Below are positions 34,820 to 46,860 of a DNA stretch of 64,000 bases, piece after piece (the stretch's first letter is position 1; each line of letters starts with the position of its first letter). A model generated the notes under the pieces. That model had not been told where the DNA came from. It made no database searches and saw nothing but the letters and a program-made list of their open reading frames with translations. Source of the stretch: Hysterangium stoloniferum (Eukaryota; Basidiomycota; Agaricomycetes; Hysterangiales; Hysterangiaceae); contig WHVD01000092.1 of the NCBI GenBank assembly GCA_015178975.1, positions 1-64,000 on the forward strand, given 5' to 3'. Made by a program: the position numbers and the translations under genes.

Positions 34820-36280
34820 GCTAGCGCTACCACCACCGCGATGGACAGTGAAGGGGTCAAAATCATGGATATGGACAAGGTAGTGACTCCTTTATCCTAA
34901 TGTGTCCTTGGGGAAATTAATATTTTGTGTAAATATAAAAGTCTATGTCACATAGGAGCATCTGGGGCAACTCATCATCTAGTATGCAGTACATTGCACC
35001 ACTCGTTCTCTCATACATCATTAACCTTCATTAAATTCAGGATTTTCCCTGACGGGATGGGACTGGGCACAGTGTGCTTGCAGGATGAGCTATGAGCAGC
35101 CTGGATCCTGTGTCAAGGCCAAAGTCTTCACCTCCTGACTTCCCTGACTTCAAATATCAAGAAATACCTTGTTAGTTGTGACGTGTTTTAATACCATAAG
35201 AAACAAACTAAATACCACCCTAGCGCCAGTCCCTAAAGTACCACGAAGCACAAGGTCTCCGACCGATGGCCATCCCAGATGTCCTTACCGGGACAAAGCC
35301 GAATCCAATGGGTCGTCCGCATCAATGCACAACCCCAAGAACCAGAGCCAGTATAAAGAATATGGTGATGGTTCACATGTGTCAAACAGTCCGTCCTCCA
35401 GGGCAAGAACATCTTCGTGTTGCAGGTAAGTCCTGTCGGCTACATTTCTTACACTCTAACTAACATTGACTTCTTAGAAGGACAACGCATTTTGAACATA
35501 AGTCCTTAACACCTCAGCCCCATTACGAGGGAAAGAGAAAGGTGAGACAAGACAAGGCCTTTAATAATAGAGGAGAACCACCAACACGGTTAGACAAGTA
35601 CGATTTCGTTTCATTAATTTTGGCAATTATACTCACATGTTATCATCTAGGCAAGTGGCGGATACCTCAATGCGACAGCACTTGCACCTGACCTGGGGTG
35701 GCAACAGGTAGGAAAGCCAGTCCCGCATGTCCAACTACCCACCACAACATTTGGCAAAGACACTTGGTGGACCTCTAGCTGCTCGGATGGAACCATTGCC
35801 TCCAGGTGCGCGTCCACTGCAATGTAACTGATGGCGGACAGAGAGGGCAGTGGCGGACGAGTAGTAATGGCAGAGGCCAGACATACTCCTTTCTTTTCTT
35901 TTCTAGTTCTCCTTCTCCTTCTTTCTTTGGATATTTCTACTTCTTTCTTTTCATCAATTTCTCTGGTTCATGGGCTGGGAATGTCAATCTGTTGGTTCTG
36001 GCTTGTATCTTTGAGAACGGGGTACGTTATTTTATCAACTTTCCCGATATGTTGACCCATTCATTCTCGTTCAGCTATGTCTGTTCTGTGAGTATTGTGT
36101 CTTCGGAGTTTCCTAGGCCAAATACTCGCTATGAAAGCACTTGAGACATCACTGAGGTGCTGCGTCGTGCATAATTAAATGTACATCCATCTCTTAAACG
36201 GTGGTAGTCGTGGGAAGGAAATGAAGTATTCTAAACCAGCGTGATCTCCTATCCCATTTGGAATCGGATTTAGTTTGAAC
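34820..36280. other. no recognisable gene
   Basis: A few short plus-strand frames (35,169-35,429; 35,680-35,826) and GT/AG-like sites hint at an exon chain, perhaps the 3' part of the preceding gene, but no motif or duplicate supports it. 35,890-35,960 is a CT-rich tract. Confidence 0.3.
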
Positions 36281-36281
36281 T

Positions 36282-37115
36282 CTAAGCCTTGCCAAACACT
36301 GCACCATGACGGCCGAACAAGAAAATTCCCAACAGTCCCGTCGCAGTTACAGCCCCTGCTCATAGTTGACAAAGTACCAGAAGCTCTTTCATTTACCCAC
36401 TGTGTCTTGTCGAAGCCCACGCAAGGTCTAGAGAAGGAGACTAAGAAAGAGATGCAACAGATGCAACAAGACAAGAGGGTACGGGAATGCCATTTACTTT
36501 GAATATTTAGAGGAAGCATCAAAGTTGCCGCAACTGTCCATGGATGTCGACAACCAGAAGCTCTCTAGCTCATCACTTCCACTGAAGGGGATCATGAGCC
36601 TCGTCAACGGGATCCTGCACCCTGTCCTCAAATGCCAAAGCAATCAGTCCCAAGCGGAAGGAGGCCGAGCTTGATTTGGGAGCTCCCAAGTTGGTGTGTC
36701 AGGTCGATGGATGTTTTATCTTCATGGTTTGGCTTTGATTGGGTTGGCTAATGCTTCACTTCTCCTCCTCATTTTATTTACAGAAAAATGAAAGGCAGCA
36801 CAACTGACAAAATTGGACTGAGCTAGAATAGAAGAGGGGCAGTGGATGCCCAAGACTCAGCCACTGCCCAGCGGGGCTGTAGGGAAATGACTGAGGCTGC
36901 ACTTCATAGCATCGCATACATATATATGTGTGTGGGTGAAAAATGTGCTCATACGATGAAAGGCAAAATATAAGCGGCTGCTCTAGTCCGATATACGATC
37001 TGGAAGTGTTCTCGCGTTTGGGGTATGAGCATTGCCGGTTTTTGTCACAACAACATTGTTTACCCCATCACACACAGTATGTACCTTGTCGGCTAAGACC
37101 CACATGAGCTGGTTT
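36282..37115. repeat. ~0.83-kb segmental repeat, copy 2
   Basis: Direct copy of 15,511-16,340, diverged by scattered substitutions and small indels. It is followed at about 37,122 by TGTATAAAAGG, which looks like a TATA element but drives no gene I can recognise. Confidence 0.7.
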
Positions 37116-37119
37116 CGAC

Positions 37120-38510
37120 TGTGTATAAAAGGCGGGGACGCAGTGCATCTGGTACCGTAAAAAATAGTGGTGCGATAGCTGTCAAGAAGATGAATTCTAT
37201 GTGAAAGATGTTGAAATTGCCTGTAAGCAGGAGCGAAGAATCGATCAATGGGTTTTCTTTCATTGTGGGCTTTCATTGGGCTCATTAATGCGTCCTTTTG
37301 CTTCGTTTCCTTAATAGGACAATCAAAGAACGCATGAACAGTCTCTTGTTTAGAGTCGAGGTCAAGATGAATGCAAAAAAAAAAATTACGAAAAGTCTGT
37401 ACAAGAACTTAAAAATATCCCATTATCCACCATTTCCAATTCCCGCTGTACTTACCACTGTAGCTTTTCAGCGGCCTAATACCACCCCTGTGCCATGCCC
37501 TCCATCCTATCATCTCTGCTGGGAACTGAAAACATCCACCGTGTATGCCCATATGACGGCTCTTAGTGAGTAAGAAGGCGTATGGTCAGGAGACTAGGTG
37601 GAACTGTGAGGCATGTTCCTCATTTAGGCTGCTGGAAAATGAACCACGCTCTGCTTAGATCATACAAGGCATGAGAAATTAAGTTTTATAGCTCACATGG
37701 ATTACTCGTCCCCATGGATCACGCTGGTCAAAGCTCCCAAGGCTGTGTCTTTCACCACCTTGTGATGAATAATCCACCACATTAATATGCAAAGCCCGTA
37801 TACCCAACAAATCCGCGGATGGGTTGAAGCTACCCAATAATAATCGAACGCATGTTTGACTAGGAATATAATTTTTTAATGTATCAGTTAATATATTGAA
37901 GGGCTTCCGCCGGGATCGCCCCCCACCATGCTATTTGATCGCATGCAATGTCCGCCAATATTTAGCCCCACCTGATGTCATGTCACATATTTAATCTATA
38001 CCAGGTCAATGCACTACCGATGCCATAGACCCTACGACTACGCGAGTCAAGAATGAAGGAAGTTAGGTAGTCAACGAAGTTACTCGGCCCCCCAGATATA
38101 AACACCAATGCATGTTTCTCGTCATCATACTTGAGCCATGTATTTTGGCTGTTTCAGCCCTCCTGGCGATCCTCCACCATTTGATGGGTGCTCCAAGCCT
38201 CGTGTGATTGTGACCCGTGTGATCACTGGTTGTGGAGAAAGAAGCCAAGCTAAAAATAGAGACGAGGTCTCCACATTAAAACCACAATTCAAAAAGCAGG
38301 CAAATAAAATAATTTGATCACCGAGATGTCCAAAAATCGGCTCAAATACTAGACACGAGTCACGTAGCACAGCCCACAGCCTCCTATGACCGACACTTAG
38401 CATTAGCGACTTCCCTATCATGGGTCCCAAGGGCACCCATGTCAGATTCAGCGCCATTAAGAAGCATCCTTCCAACGCTTAAAACAGGCGATACCGATCA
38501 CACATGACCT
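37120..38510. other. no recognisable gene
   Basis: Short frames on both strands without motifs. An A-run lies at 37,376-37,386. I see no LTR, repeat or RNA gene. The expected left part of gypsy element 2 is absent here. Confidence 0.35.
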
Positions 38511-38512
38511 AA

Positions 38513-41310
38513 ATTTAGTTATTTATTTTTGTTATATTTGTATCCCACTTCAAGCAACAGTGGCTAACTGCGGCTAGGGGGTGGAAAGGCCCCCAGAAGA
38601 ACTATGCTACGGTGGTAAGAAGTTCTGAGTGAGCTTCATGTCTATGATGGATTTTAGAGGGCTCGAGTCAGGGTGGGGATGGTGAAAGTTGGCGTACGGA
38701 GTCGGATGTAGCTAGAAGGAGAAAAAAAAAGAAGACCAAGAGAGGGATATGTACATCGGCCATGACATTCAGGGACGATCTGTTGTGGAGGGATTGTGGG
38801 AGAGGTGTGGGGCGAGCGGGGGAGTCGGCATCGCAATGGAGCCAGGTGGCTTTAAGGAGGTTCGTAAGGGCGTGGTGCAAAGGCAGAGGTTTGGCAGATA
38901 AATTTTGCAACTGCTCTGAGCCCAGACTTTGTACCTAGCAGAAAAAGGCCAGGTCAAGACCATGTGAGACCTTTTGTAGGGGCCCATGCCAGTCTTCATA
39001 AAGGGGGCAACTCGTTAAGATGTGGTTGCGCATTTGGAGGGGTGCATATCCACAGGGGCATGCAGTGGGCAGGTTGGGGAGGAAGCGGTTGTAGTATTTA
39101 TTAGATTTTTTGGGTTGACGAACAATGTAGCATGTCATTGTTGGGTAACCGGGTATAGTATTACCGATAGTAGGTACTTAAACTAGGTACTCGTACTCTA
39201 CACTTCATACGTTTGCAACACGTTCTATCTACCCAAACCGAGTCACGCGTATTTCGAACCCATGAATTCTAACAGTATTCCCCAAAGAAGCCGTGCCCAA
39301 AGATTGCTTGAATGAGGCGAGTGTGCTGTGCAAGGGAACCAGTGAAACGTTTGTGGATGGCAGCGAGTGTAAAGGGTGTGCATATATGCATACCTGGACT
39401 AAGGAATAATAACCGGATTATAGTACTTTATTATTTACCTTTTATTTTCTTTCTTTATATTCTTTCTATATTTCGAGCACACCTTGATTTGTAGTTCGAA
39501 GCTTTGTGTATACGTATGGGCGCCCTCGGCGCCAAACGATAGACAACTTTTTACCCAGCAGACACCACTTCGTAACGACTCAGACGTCGAATAACGAGAG
39601 GTGTCAAGGGTAGTATCTCAGCTACCATAAAGGTAGCATTCTCTAGTCTACTAATAGCCTTTTGAACTCGAACCGTTAAGGTCGAGTTCCGCTTTCAAGA
39701 CTTTGCGCTCGTCGACACCGTAGTCGACTCACGCTACTAATACTCTACCCTAAACACTCAGTCTTTAGCTGAGTATCTTTCTTATTTCTAGCTACTAGTT
39801 GTACCGTAAAGGGTCAACTCGTTATCTTACTGTTCTAAGCCGTCGCAAGCAACTATACAGTTGCTCTTGAAGCGTGCAGTGCGTTCTTATACTAGTACTA
39901 ACAGTCTAGTAGTCTATAGTATTGTACTGACGGTCAATACTCTCTAATAGTAGTTGAATAAACACTATTCTTCGTATATAGAGTGGTCAGAACCCACCAC
40001 TCTTCACAGCGAGTTTGAGCGAGGGTGGTTTGGTGAGGACGAGAGTGGAAGCATTAGTGTGTGGCTTGGCTGCTCACTCTTTGCCCCATTCTTTGACTGT
40101 GTGGACTTTGGCCCTTTCCCGGGCCCAGGTCATGGTTGAGTGCAGTACTGACCTGGCTGTTGTGGCCCATTTGGGTAGTGCATCAGCACGTTCATTTCCC
40201 TGTATGCCCATATGTCCTGGGACCCAGGAAACTTCAACATTGGTGTAACAGCGGGAGGACAGCAGTGAATAAACATCTTGCGAAAGAGCGCGGAGCAGAG
40301 CTGGGCTGGATGTGGGGACACATCAGATATTGATGATATAGCAGCCTGATTGTCAACCATAAATGAGATGTGCGTAACAGTAGGGAGGTGGTCAAGGATG
40401 TTGGTGAGGCGGGCAGCAGCACCCGCAAGAGCAAGCATCTCAGCATCAAAGACACTGGCTCTGCGGCCAAGGCCCCACTGACCTGAGGCAACCTCCATGC
40501 CAAGGTGTACTGCCGAGAAACCACATCCCATCTGTTTATGGCCCTCGGATCGTTTTCTCGACCCATCTGTAAATATGACCAACTGGGTTGGATCTGACGA
40601 AATGGCTCGAATGCGAGCCTTAATCTGGTTGATGAGCTTCGGACGGTCTTCTTCAGTGGATTGCCTGGGTGGGAGGACTGAGCTTAATCGGGTGCCCCAT
40701 GGGTGTTCCCTCTCCCAGGGAGGCGGGACATACGGCAATAGCCTTTCCGACTTGGGACTTGAGAAGGTCGCCAGATGGTGGATGACTGTTGAAGGTGGGT
40801 GTTTTCCTGCATTCTTTTTTGACTGGCGCATGGGTCGGGGTTGCGGTGACAAGAGGGGATCATGTTCATCCCAACCAGGAGGAAGTCGGGCGAGGACCTG
40901 TGATGTGGCTGGAAGGGCCCAGAACCTCGTGGCGGCATTTTGTGCCAGGCGCTTCAGGAGTAGGGGTATAGGAACTATAGCAGCCAAGTGATGAATTTCG
41001 GGAATGGGCGTTGTGCGGAAAGCTCCTAAGAGCCACCGTAACCCAACAGTTTGGGCATGCTCTAGAGGCTTCATGAGGCCTTTTTGGCGGATGCCTGTGT
41101 ACCAGATGGCAGAGCCAAAAGTAAGGATAGGAAGTACCACAGTAATATAAAGGAGGCGAGCACTGGAGACTGACAGGCCTCTAACACAGTTGGCAAGGAT
41201 TCGCAAACCTGCCACAGCAGATAGGGCCTTATTTGACACCTCGGTAACATGCTGCTTAAATGTCAGCCGACTGTCGAACCACAGCCCTAGCCACCTAATA
41301 ACGGGCCATA
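38513..41310 (-). mobile_element. 5'-truncated LINE (Tad/I-like, with RNase H)
   Basis: The minus-strand ORF enters at WLGLWFDSRLTFKQHV, the region after the reverse transcriptase core. It continues through the thumb (LYITVVLPILTFGSAIWYTG) to an RNase H domain (LVIFTDGSRKRS, FDAEMLALAGAAARL, ISFMVDNQAAISS), then after an inserted LTR to the C-terminal CCHC-like motif (CPCGYAPLQMRNHILTSCPL, near 39,000-39,060). A 3' tail rich in AAATAA lies near 38,513-38,540. The 5' truncation directly abuts the integrase C-terminus of gypsy element 2 (FVQSNFI), creating a chimeric 459-codon frame. Confidence 0.85.
39139..39985. mobile_element. solo LTR-like insertion inside the LINE
   Basis: It begins TGTTGGGTAACCGGG and is flanked by GTCAT (39,134-39,138) and GTCAG (39,986-39,990), a 5-bp duplication with one change. 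Deleting it with one duplication joins the LINE frame without a shift (WWVL-TCYIVRQP). It does not end in the usual CA, so the right boundary rests on the frame test. It contains GGCGCCCTCGGCGCC, a short GC palindrome. Confidence 0.65.
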
Positions 41311-43200
41311 TGAAGTTGGATTGTACGAAGACTTGAGAATGGATCAGAAAGTCGAATGATTCTTTTCGATGTATGTCGGAATATTTTTGATAACATACTT
41401 GCACTTTCTGGATATTTGATTTGAGATGTTTATGTAAAGCTTCGAGATCTGTCGTATAATCGTGAGCTAGAGTGGAAGCTAGATCTTTTTCAGGGTGAAT
41501 TTCTAACAATGGATGATAACCTTTATTAGCAAAAAATGGTGTTTCACCAGTTGTTTTGGAAGGTGCATTGTTGTAAGTGAATTCAGCTAAAGGAAATAAT
41601 TTGGCCCAATTGTCTTGTTGATAATTGGAATATATTCATAAATATTGTTCGAGAGTTTGATTGACTCGTTTGGTTTGTCCATTGCCTTCAGGATGGTATC
41701 CTGAAGTGAAATGTAATTTCATGTTGAGTGCTGTTCCGAGAGATCAAAAGAAATGTGACACAAATTTGGATCCTCGATCAGAAGTTACATGACTTGGGAC
41801 TCCGTTATGACCGTGTCGCAACCCTATCTGTCCCCAAGGATATCGCCACACATTGACAATTCAAGTTACTGTTCAAGTCACCACATCAGAAACCATCGGC
41901 CTCCTGACACTGACATACACTTTCGTGGTGATCAAACTCCATTTACACCCATGTCAAAATACACTCAAACTATCTGGTTAAACTCTGATATGTCCCTTTT
42001 ATTATGATGATCCGCTCTATCCTATGTTTCACATATGTCTATATATATTTGCAACCCTCGAACTATTTCCTTTTACCGTAATTCTGCTCTCAGTTATCAT
42101 CAGCCTCCGAACTAATCATAAACTTCCTGTTCCTAGTCAAGTTTATTTGTCAATACCGTGTTCCACTCTTCTCCTAGTTAGTATTTTCTAGATGCCTGTT
42201 ACTTGTATATGAACCTGCTGTAGTTGTAGTAACCAGGCAATCAGAATATCGACTCAGAATACCCTCTTACACCTCTAGAAGTCTCACACTAAGAATTCCA
42301 TCTTCCACCTTCGCATGCGCTCGCCCCCCTTCAGTCCCCAACCCCTTGGCCCAATAATCAACTTATCCCTCGATTCCGATTGGTAGTTTTCACTGAGAGG
42401 TATTCATTGGGACTAGTCTAGTCTTCCCCCACCCGAAATTTAAGGACACCTGATGGACAACTGCGAGGGCGCAGCACATAAGCTGAAGCCAAGTCCTTCC
42501 GATCAGTCCCCATCAGTCCACCAACATTAGTCAGTTTCTAGTTCTTAACAGACTCCATGTTTTGAAAAGACATGTAATACAAAAAGTCGAGTGAGTTCAG
42601 GGGCATTGATCATAGTATAAGTTGGAATGAATATTGCTTGTTTCGAAAGTCGATCGACGATTACGAGTATTGAGTCGTAACCATTCGAGGTCAGTAATTG
42701 TTCAATAAAATCCATCAAGATTGAATGCCATGGTCCAAGAGGAATCGGAAGTTGTTTAAGTAATCCAATGGGTCGATGTCATGGAGTTTTCGATTTTGTA
42801 CACGTTACACATGATCGAATAAAATCTTGAATATCTTGTCAGAGTCATGGCCAAAAGAAATCTTGATATATTGTTCGATATGTTTTCGTCTGACCGAAAT
42901 GGCCTGCGGTAATATGATTGTGTTGTGATTGAAGAATTTGAAGTCGGAGATTTTGATAATCGGGAACGTAAATTCTGTTTTTCAAAAACATAAAAAATCT
43001 TGTTTGTTCTTTTGCCAATCTTCTTCAGTACCATTGGAAATCTGTCGAATTTTGTCAAGAGTAAGTAAATTGATCTTGTTTTTGAGCTTTGAATATACAT
43101 ATCTTTCAATAGTTGATCTGTATCCATAATGAGAGTAGCTTCTCTCACTATTGGAAGATAATATGTTGCGCACGTAAGGAAGCTTGAAGTTGTTCATTCG
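41311..43200 (-). pseudogene. integrase of gypsy element 2 (split by an LTR)
   Basis: The zinc domain has HNHITAGHFGQTKTYR...CVTCTKSK (43,000-42,800) and the first Asp is in ILMDFIEQL. After the LTR at 41,803-42,550 the frame resumes with the second Asp in TSDRGSKFVSHF and a Glu region (EGNGQTKRVNQTLEQYL), then EFTYNNAPSKTTGETPFF and the C-terminal KESFDFLIHSQVFVQSNF. Several in-frame stops are present. A chromodomain is not seen because the LINE junction ends the element first. Confidence 0.8.
41803..42550 (-). mobile_element. solo LTR in integrase of element 2 (TGTTAGGATAC superfamily)
   Basis: 748 bp, flanked by the perfect duplication GACTC (41,798-41,802 and 42,551-42,555). The right end is CTTAACA and the left end CGTTATGACC (first base changed). 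Read on the minus strand it shares with 8416-9225 the block GGACTTGGCTTCAGCTTAT.. near its start and GGTCRTAAC at its end. Confidence 0.75.
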
Positions 43201-43416
43201 TAAATACCAGTTGAAGATTAGTCAGATTCTTTTTCGAGTAGTCGGGTTCATTCGGATAAACGTCATTTCTTCTGGAAAGAACATCTGTTTTCAAATTTAG
43301 TTTTCCCGGTCAAAATTGAATAATTAAATTGAAAGTCAATAAATATTCTGCCTATCAAACTTGTCGTCAAGATAAAATTCGAGTTGTTGCAAAATATTCA
43401 AGATTCTTGTGATCTG

Positions 43417-44400
43417 TTAAAACTTCAATTGGTTCTTTTGTTCCTTTGAAATAATGTCGCCAAATTTTGAAAGATTCAAATATTGCCAATAATTCTTTAT
43501 CGTAAGTGTCGTAATTAATTTCGGAGGTCGAAAGAGTTCTTGAATGCTAAGCGACTGGATATCAGAAGTTTGCATAGAAAACATTGAAGCTATGGCATGA
43601 TCAGAAGCGTCAGTTTCAAGTATAGGTTTGTAGTCTGGATTCCAATGAATTAAAATCGGAGCTGTAGTAAATTCTTTTTTCAAATAGTTAAATGCATGTT
43701 GACATTGTTCGTCAAAATGCCATTGAACCTTTTTTCGAGTAAGTTGAGTCAATGGTAAAATGATTTCAGAATAACTTGGAATAAATCTTTGATAGAAATT
43801 CGTGAATCCTGAAAATGATTGAATGTCGTGGACTTTTTGTGGTTCAGGCCAGTCTTGAATAACTTTGATTTTTTCTTCGTCCATATGTATATATGCCTTG
43901 AGGAGAAATAACATATCCTAAAAATTCGACACTGGTTTTATGAAATTCACATTTTTCGGGTTTTGCAAATAATCGATTTTGTCAAAGCTGTCAAAGAACT
44001 TCTCGAACATGTCGTAAATGTTCTTCAAGATTATCAGAAAATATTAGTATATTGTCAAGATAGATAATTACCCAAATATCAAGTAAATCTGAAAATATTT
44101 CGTTCATTAATTGTTGAAAGGTTGCCAGAGCATTGCATAATCCAAAAGGCATAACCAAATATTTGAAAGATCCATATCGAGTCCAAAAGGCTGTTTTCCA
44201 TTCATCACCTGGAGCAATCCTAACTAAATTATAGGCACCTCAGAGATCGATTTTCTTAAATATTTTGCCATTCAAAGTCAATCCAAAAAATCAGGAATTA
44301 AAGGACGTGGATATCGGTTTTTTCGCGTGATTTTATTAAGTCCTCAATAGTTGACACAAAGTCATAGGTTTCCGTCTTTCTTCTTAACGAATAAAATCGG
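43417..44400 (-). pseudogene. reverse transcriptase and RNase H of gypsy element 2
   Basis: The catalytic motif reads [17 protein letters not shown], where the second Asp of YLDD is Asn. It is followed by [36 protein letters not shown] and the RNase H start ILETDASDHAIASMFS. Frame breaks are numerous. The Asp-to-Asn change in the metal-binding pair should abolish polymerase activity. Confidence 0.8.
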
Positions 44401-45669
44401 TGCACCAGCAGGAGATTGCGACGATCGAATAAATTTCTTCGAAAGGCTCTCTTGGAGATATTCTCGTAGCACTTGAAGTTCTGTCTCGGATAACAAATAG
44501 ATCGGACCCATAGGTGGAGTAGTTCCTTCTTCTAATGGAATAGCATGATCATAACTTCGATGTTGAGGTAAAGCTTCAGCTTCTTTTTTGTCGAAAACAT
44601 CTGAGAAGTCGGAATATTCGGTCGGAACATTCAGTATGTCAAATGAAGTCGAAGTCATGGTTTTTGCACCAGAGGCTTTACAAGTCTTGAAAGATTCATT
44701 GCAAATAAAGACCACAAAGGTTTGAGAGTCTTTTGCTTTCACAGCTCGTAAGAAAGTCTTCTGATTGACTATGTTGATATTTGGATTGACAGTCTCGGAT
44801 TTCGATTTTTCACAGATTTTCTCAGATGTCGATGAATGACTTGCTGAGGTTGAAGTATGCTTCTCTTCCAATAATGTTTCAATTGACGGTTGAATCAGAT
44901 TCAGATTTGTCAAAGGTGTCAAAGTCGGTTCGAATAATATATGGCCAGATTGCCAGTCAATTGCAGGATTGTGTTGCTTCAGCCAGTTGAGTCCTAATAC
45001 CACTTGACAAGTTGAGTCGAGATTGGTTAAAAAGAATTGTAATTCTTGAATCTGCCCAGATGGGAAATATGTTGAAACAGTTGAATAACACTTTGCAGAA
45101 CACCCCTGTGAGTGTGATTGGAAAGTAAACACTAAGTATATTCAACTGTAAAGACATACCTGTGAGTGTGATTGGAAAGTAAACACTAAGGAGACTTTCC
45201 CACACCCACAGTGGACTATACTACTAGGTGCTTATCTAAGCACCTATACAGGAGGTACCGACCTAAGGTAACTCACTCAATACTGCACCTACAGTGCTGG
45301 GAAAAATACTACAAATATCAGAAAAATATGGAGATCATAATAGACTATGTTAGAGCTGTAGTATCGTACTCTAACAAAATAAACTTGTAATGTAGTTGTA
45401 TATGTGATTTGTCCTGATGTCGGAGTTGATCTGTCGATTAATTTTAATGATAATGAATTTTTCAATTGGTCGAAAGATAGATTATTTTGTTGTGCAAATG
45501 TTTTGTCCATAAAAAGATGACTAGATCCTGAATCAATTAATGCTTTCATTTTCAGAATTTTTTTCAATTTAAGTTCAATAATTAAAGAATCAGAAATTGT
45601 TACCACTTGTAATATTACACAGGAATCCTTTTCAGCATGATCGAGTTTTCTTCGATACTCTTCACACAC
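44362..45669 (-). pseudogene. protease and pol N-terminus of gypsy element 2 (split by an LTR)
   Basis: The protease active site is MKALIDSGSSHLFMD (about 45,510-45,550). The frame is interrupted by the LTR at 45,070-45,376, then continues with QELQFFLTNLDSTCQVVLGL and LKQHNPAIDWQSG. It then leads to the RT start (TELQVLREYLQES, APILFVKKKDGNL). Confidence 0.85.
45070..45376. mobile_element. solo LTR in protease of element 2
   Basis: 307 bp, TGTTGAAACAG...CTCTAACA, with the perfect duplication AAATA (45,065-45,069 and 45,377-45,381). Same family as 2606-2854. It contains an extra internal partial duplication (GTGAGTGTGATTGGAAAGTA occurs twice, about 45,110 and 45,162). Confidence 0.88.
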
Positions 45670-46428
45670 CTGAAGAGTATCCCTTTTCCATTTTCCGATT
45701 TAACATTCAATGTTTGATTTGACTGGTTGGATTGAGTTGTCAAATCTTGGACTTCAATGATTCATCCTTTTGCAATTTGACAAGTTTTTCTTTTCAGGCA
45801 ATCCCTCGCTGAATGGCCTTTTTCTCCACATAATATACATAACCCTTCTTTAAATCTTCTGTCTCGTTTGGCAGGAAGTAATCATCCATCAGGTCCTAAA
45901 ATTGTCGAAGATGGTTTCACTTGAGTTGAAGGCCTAAATGTTCTTGAAGTCGTCAGTTTTGAAGTCAAAGTTGTTTGTGATGTCAAAGGATAAATCGTAG
46001 GGGTCATCGATTGTCTTCTTTCAAATCTTCACAGAGTCAAACTTGATTCTGTTTCATGTTGTCATTCATTCTCTCGCATCCAATAGTAAGAATCGAGTCA
46101 AAGGGGAGCTGTTTGCAGTTTGGCAAAACTTTCGGGCTGAACTTGAAGCTTCACTATTTCATCCTTAATTCAATTTGGAAGTCCTTTATAAAATCGTCGT
46201 CGTAAAGTGAATTCATCATATTGAGTTTGCTCAAAAGCAGTGAGATTTGTAAATTGAATTGAATGCTTCACAACATGATGATGAGCTTTCATTTGAAGAT
46301 TATCGAGTTTTTCTTCGACTTCTCCTTCTGCATCAATTTCTCCAAACTGAGCATATAATTCATTTGGAAAGTCGAGATAATCCACAAGGAAAGGTGGAGG
46401 AATTGGGGGATTTAATAGAAAAGGTTGC

Positions 46429-46760
46429 TGTAAAGGCAACCCTAAGAGTGGATATCACACTAGTAGAGGAAATCCAAAGGTATATATAAATGACCAAATA
46501 CAAGATAACTATCTACTCACCTAGTAGAGGAAATCCAAAGAGAAAAGTCTAAGGAAACTCTACCAGGTGTGACACGTCAGCTATACAGCACGCAGTGTAT
46601 TTTCCCATGCCTTAAGTGCCCTCTTACATCAGTTCAATGTACCCTATAAAGAATAAGGTGTCCTGTTATGTGGAGGTAATAAAATGGAATAGACAATAAG
46701 GCATAATCTGGGGGGTACTAATCTGGGGAAAATAAAATGTGAATGACTTGTCCCCTTACA
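46429..46760 (-). mobile_element. solo LTR in gag of element 2 (related to element 1 LTR)
   Basis: 332 bp, plus-strand ends TGTAAAGGCAACC...CCCTTACA, with the perfect duplication GTTGC (46,424-46,428 and 46,761-46,765). Shares GAGGAAATCCAAAGAGAAAA and TCTAAGGAA blocks with the LTRs of element 1. Confidence 0.85.
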
Positions 46761-46860
46761 GTTGCCACCACTCTTGAGCTGATTTCTGGAAATACAAAGT
46801 TACCATCGTAATTTTCGATTGATCAGATTCGAACGATTTTGGTCAAGATCGAAAGACCAT

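Noticed and set aside
35806-36144. 112-codon frame with a Phe/Ser-rich hydrophobic region
   Set aside because: It is the translation of a CT-rich tract and shows no conserved motif.
37122-37135. TATA-box-like TGTATAAAAGG
   Set aside because: No gene begins downstream, so a promoter cannot be supported.
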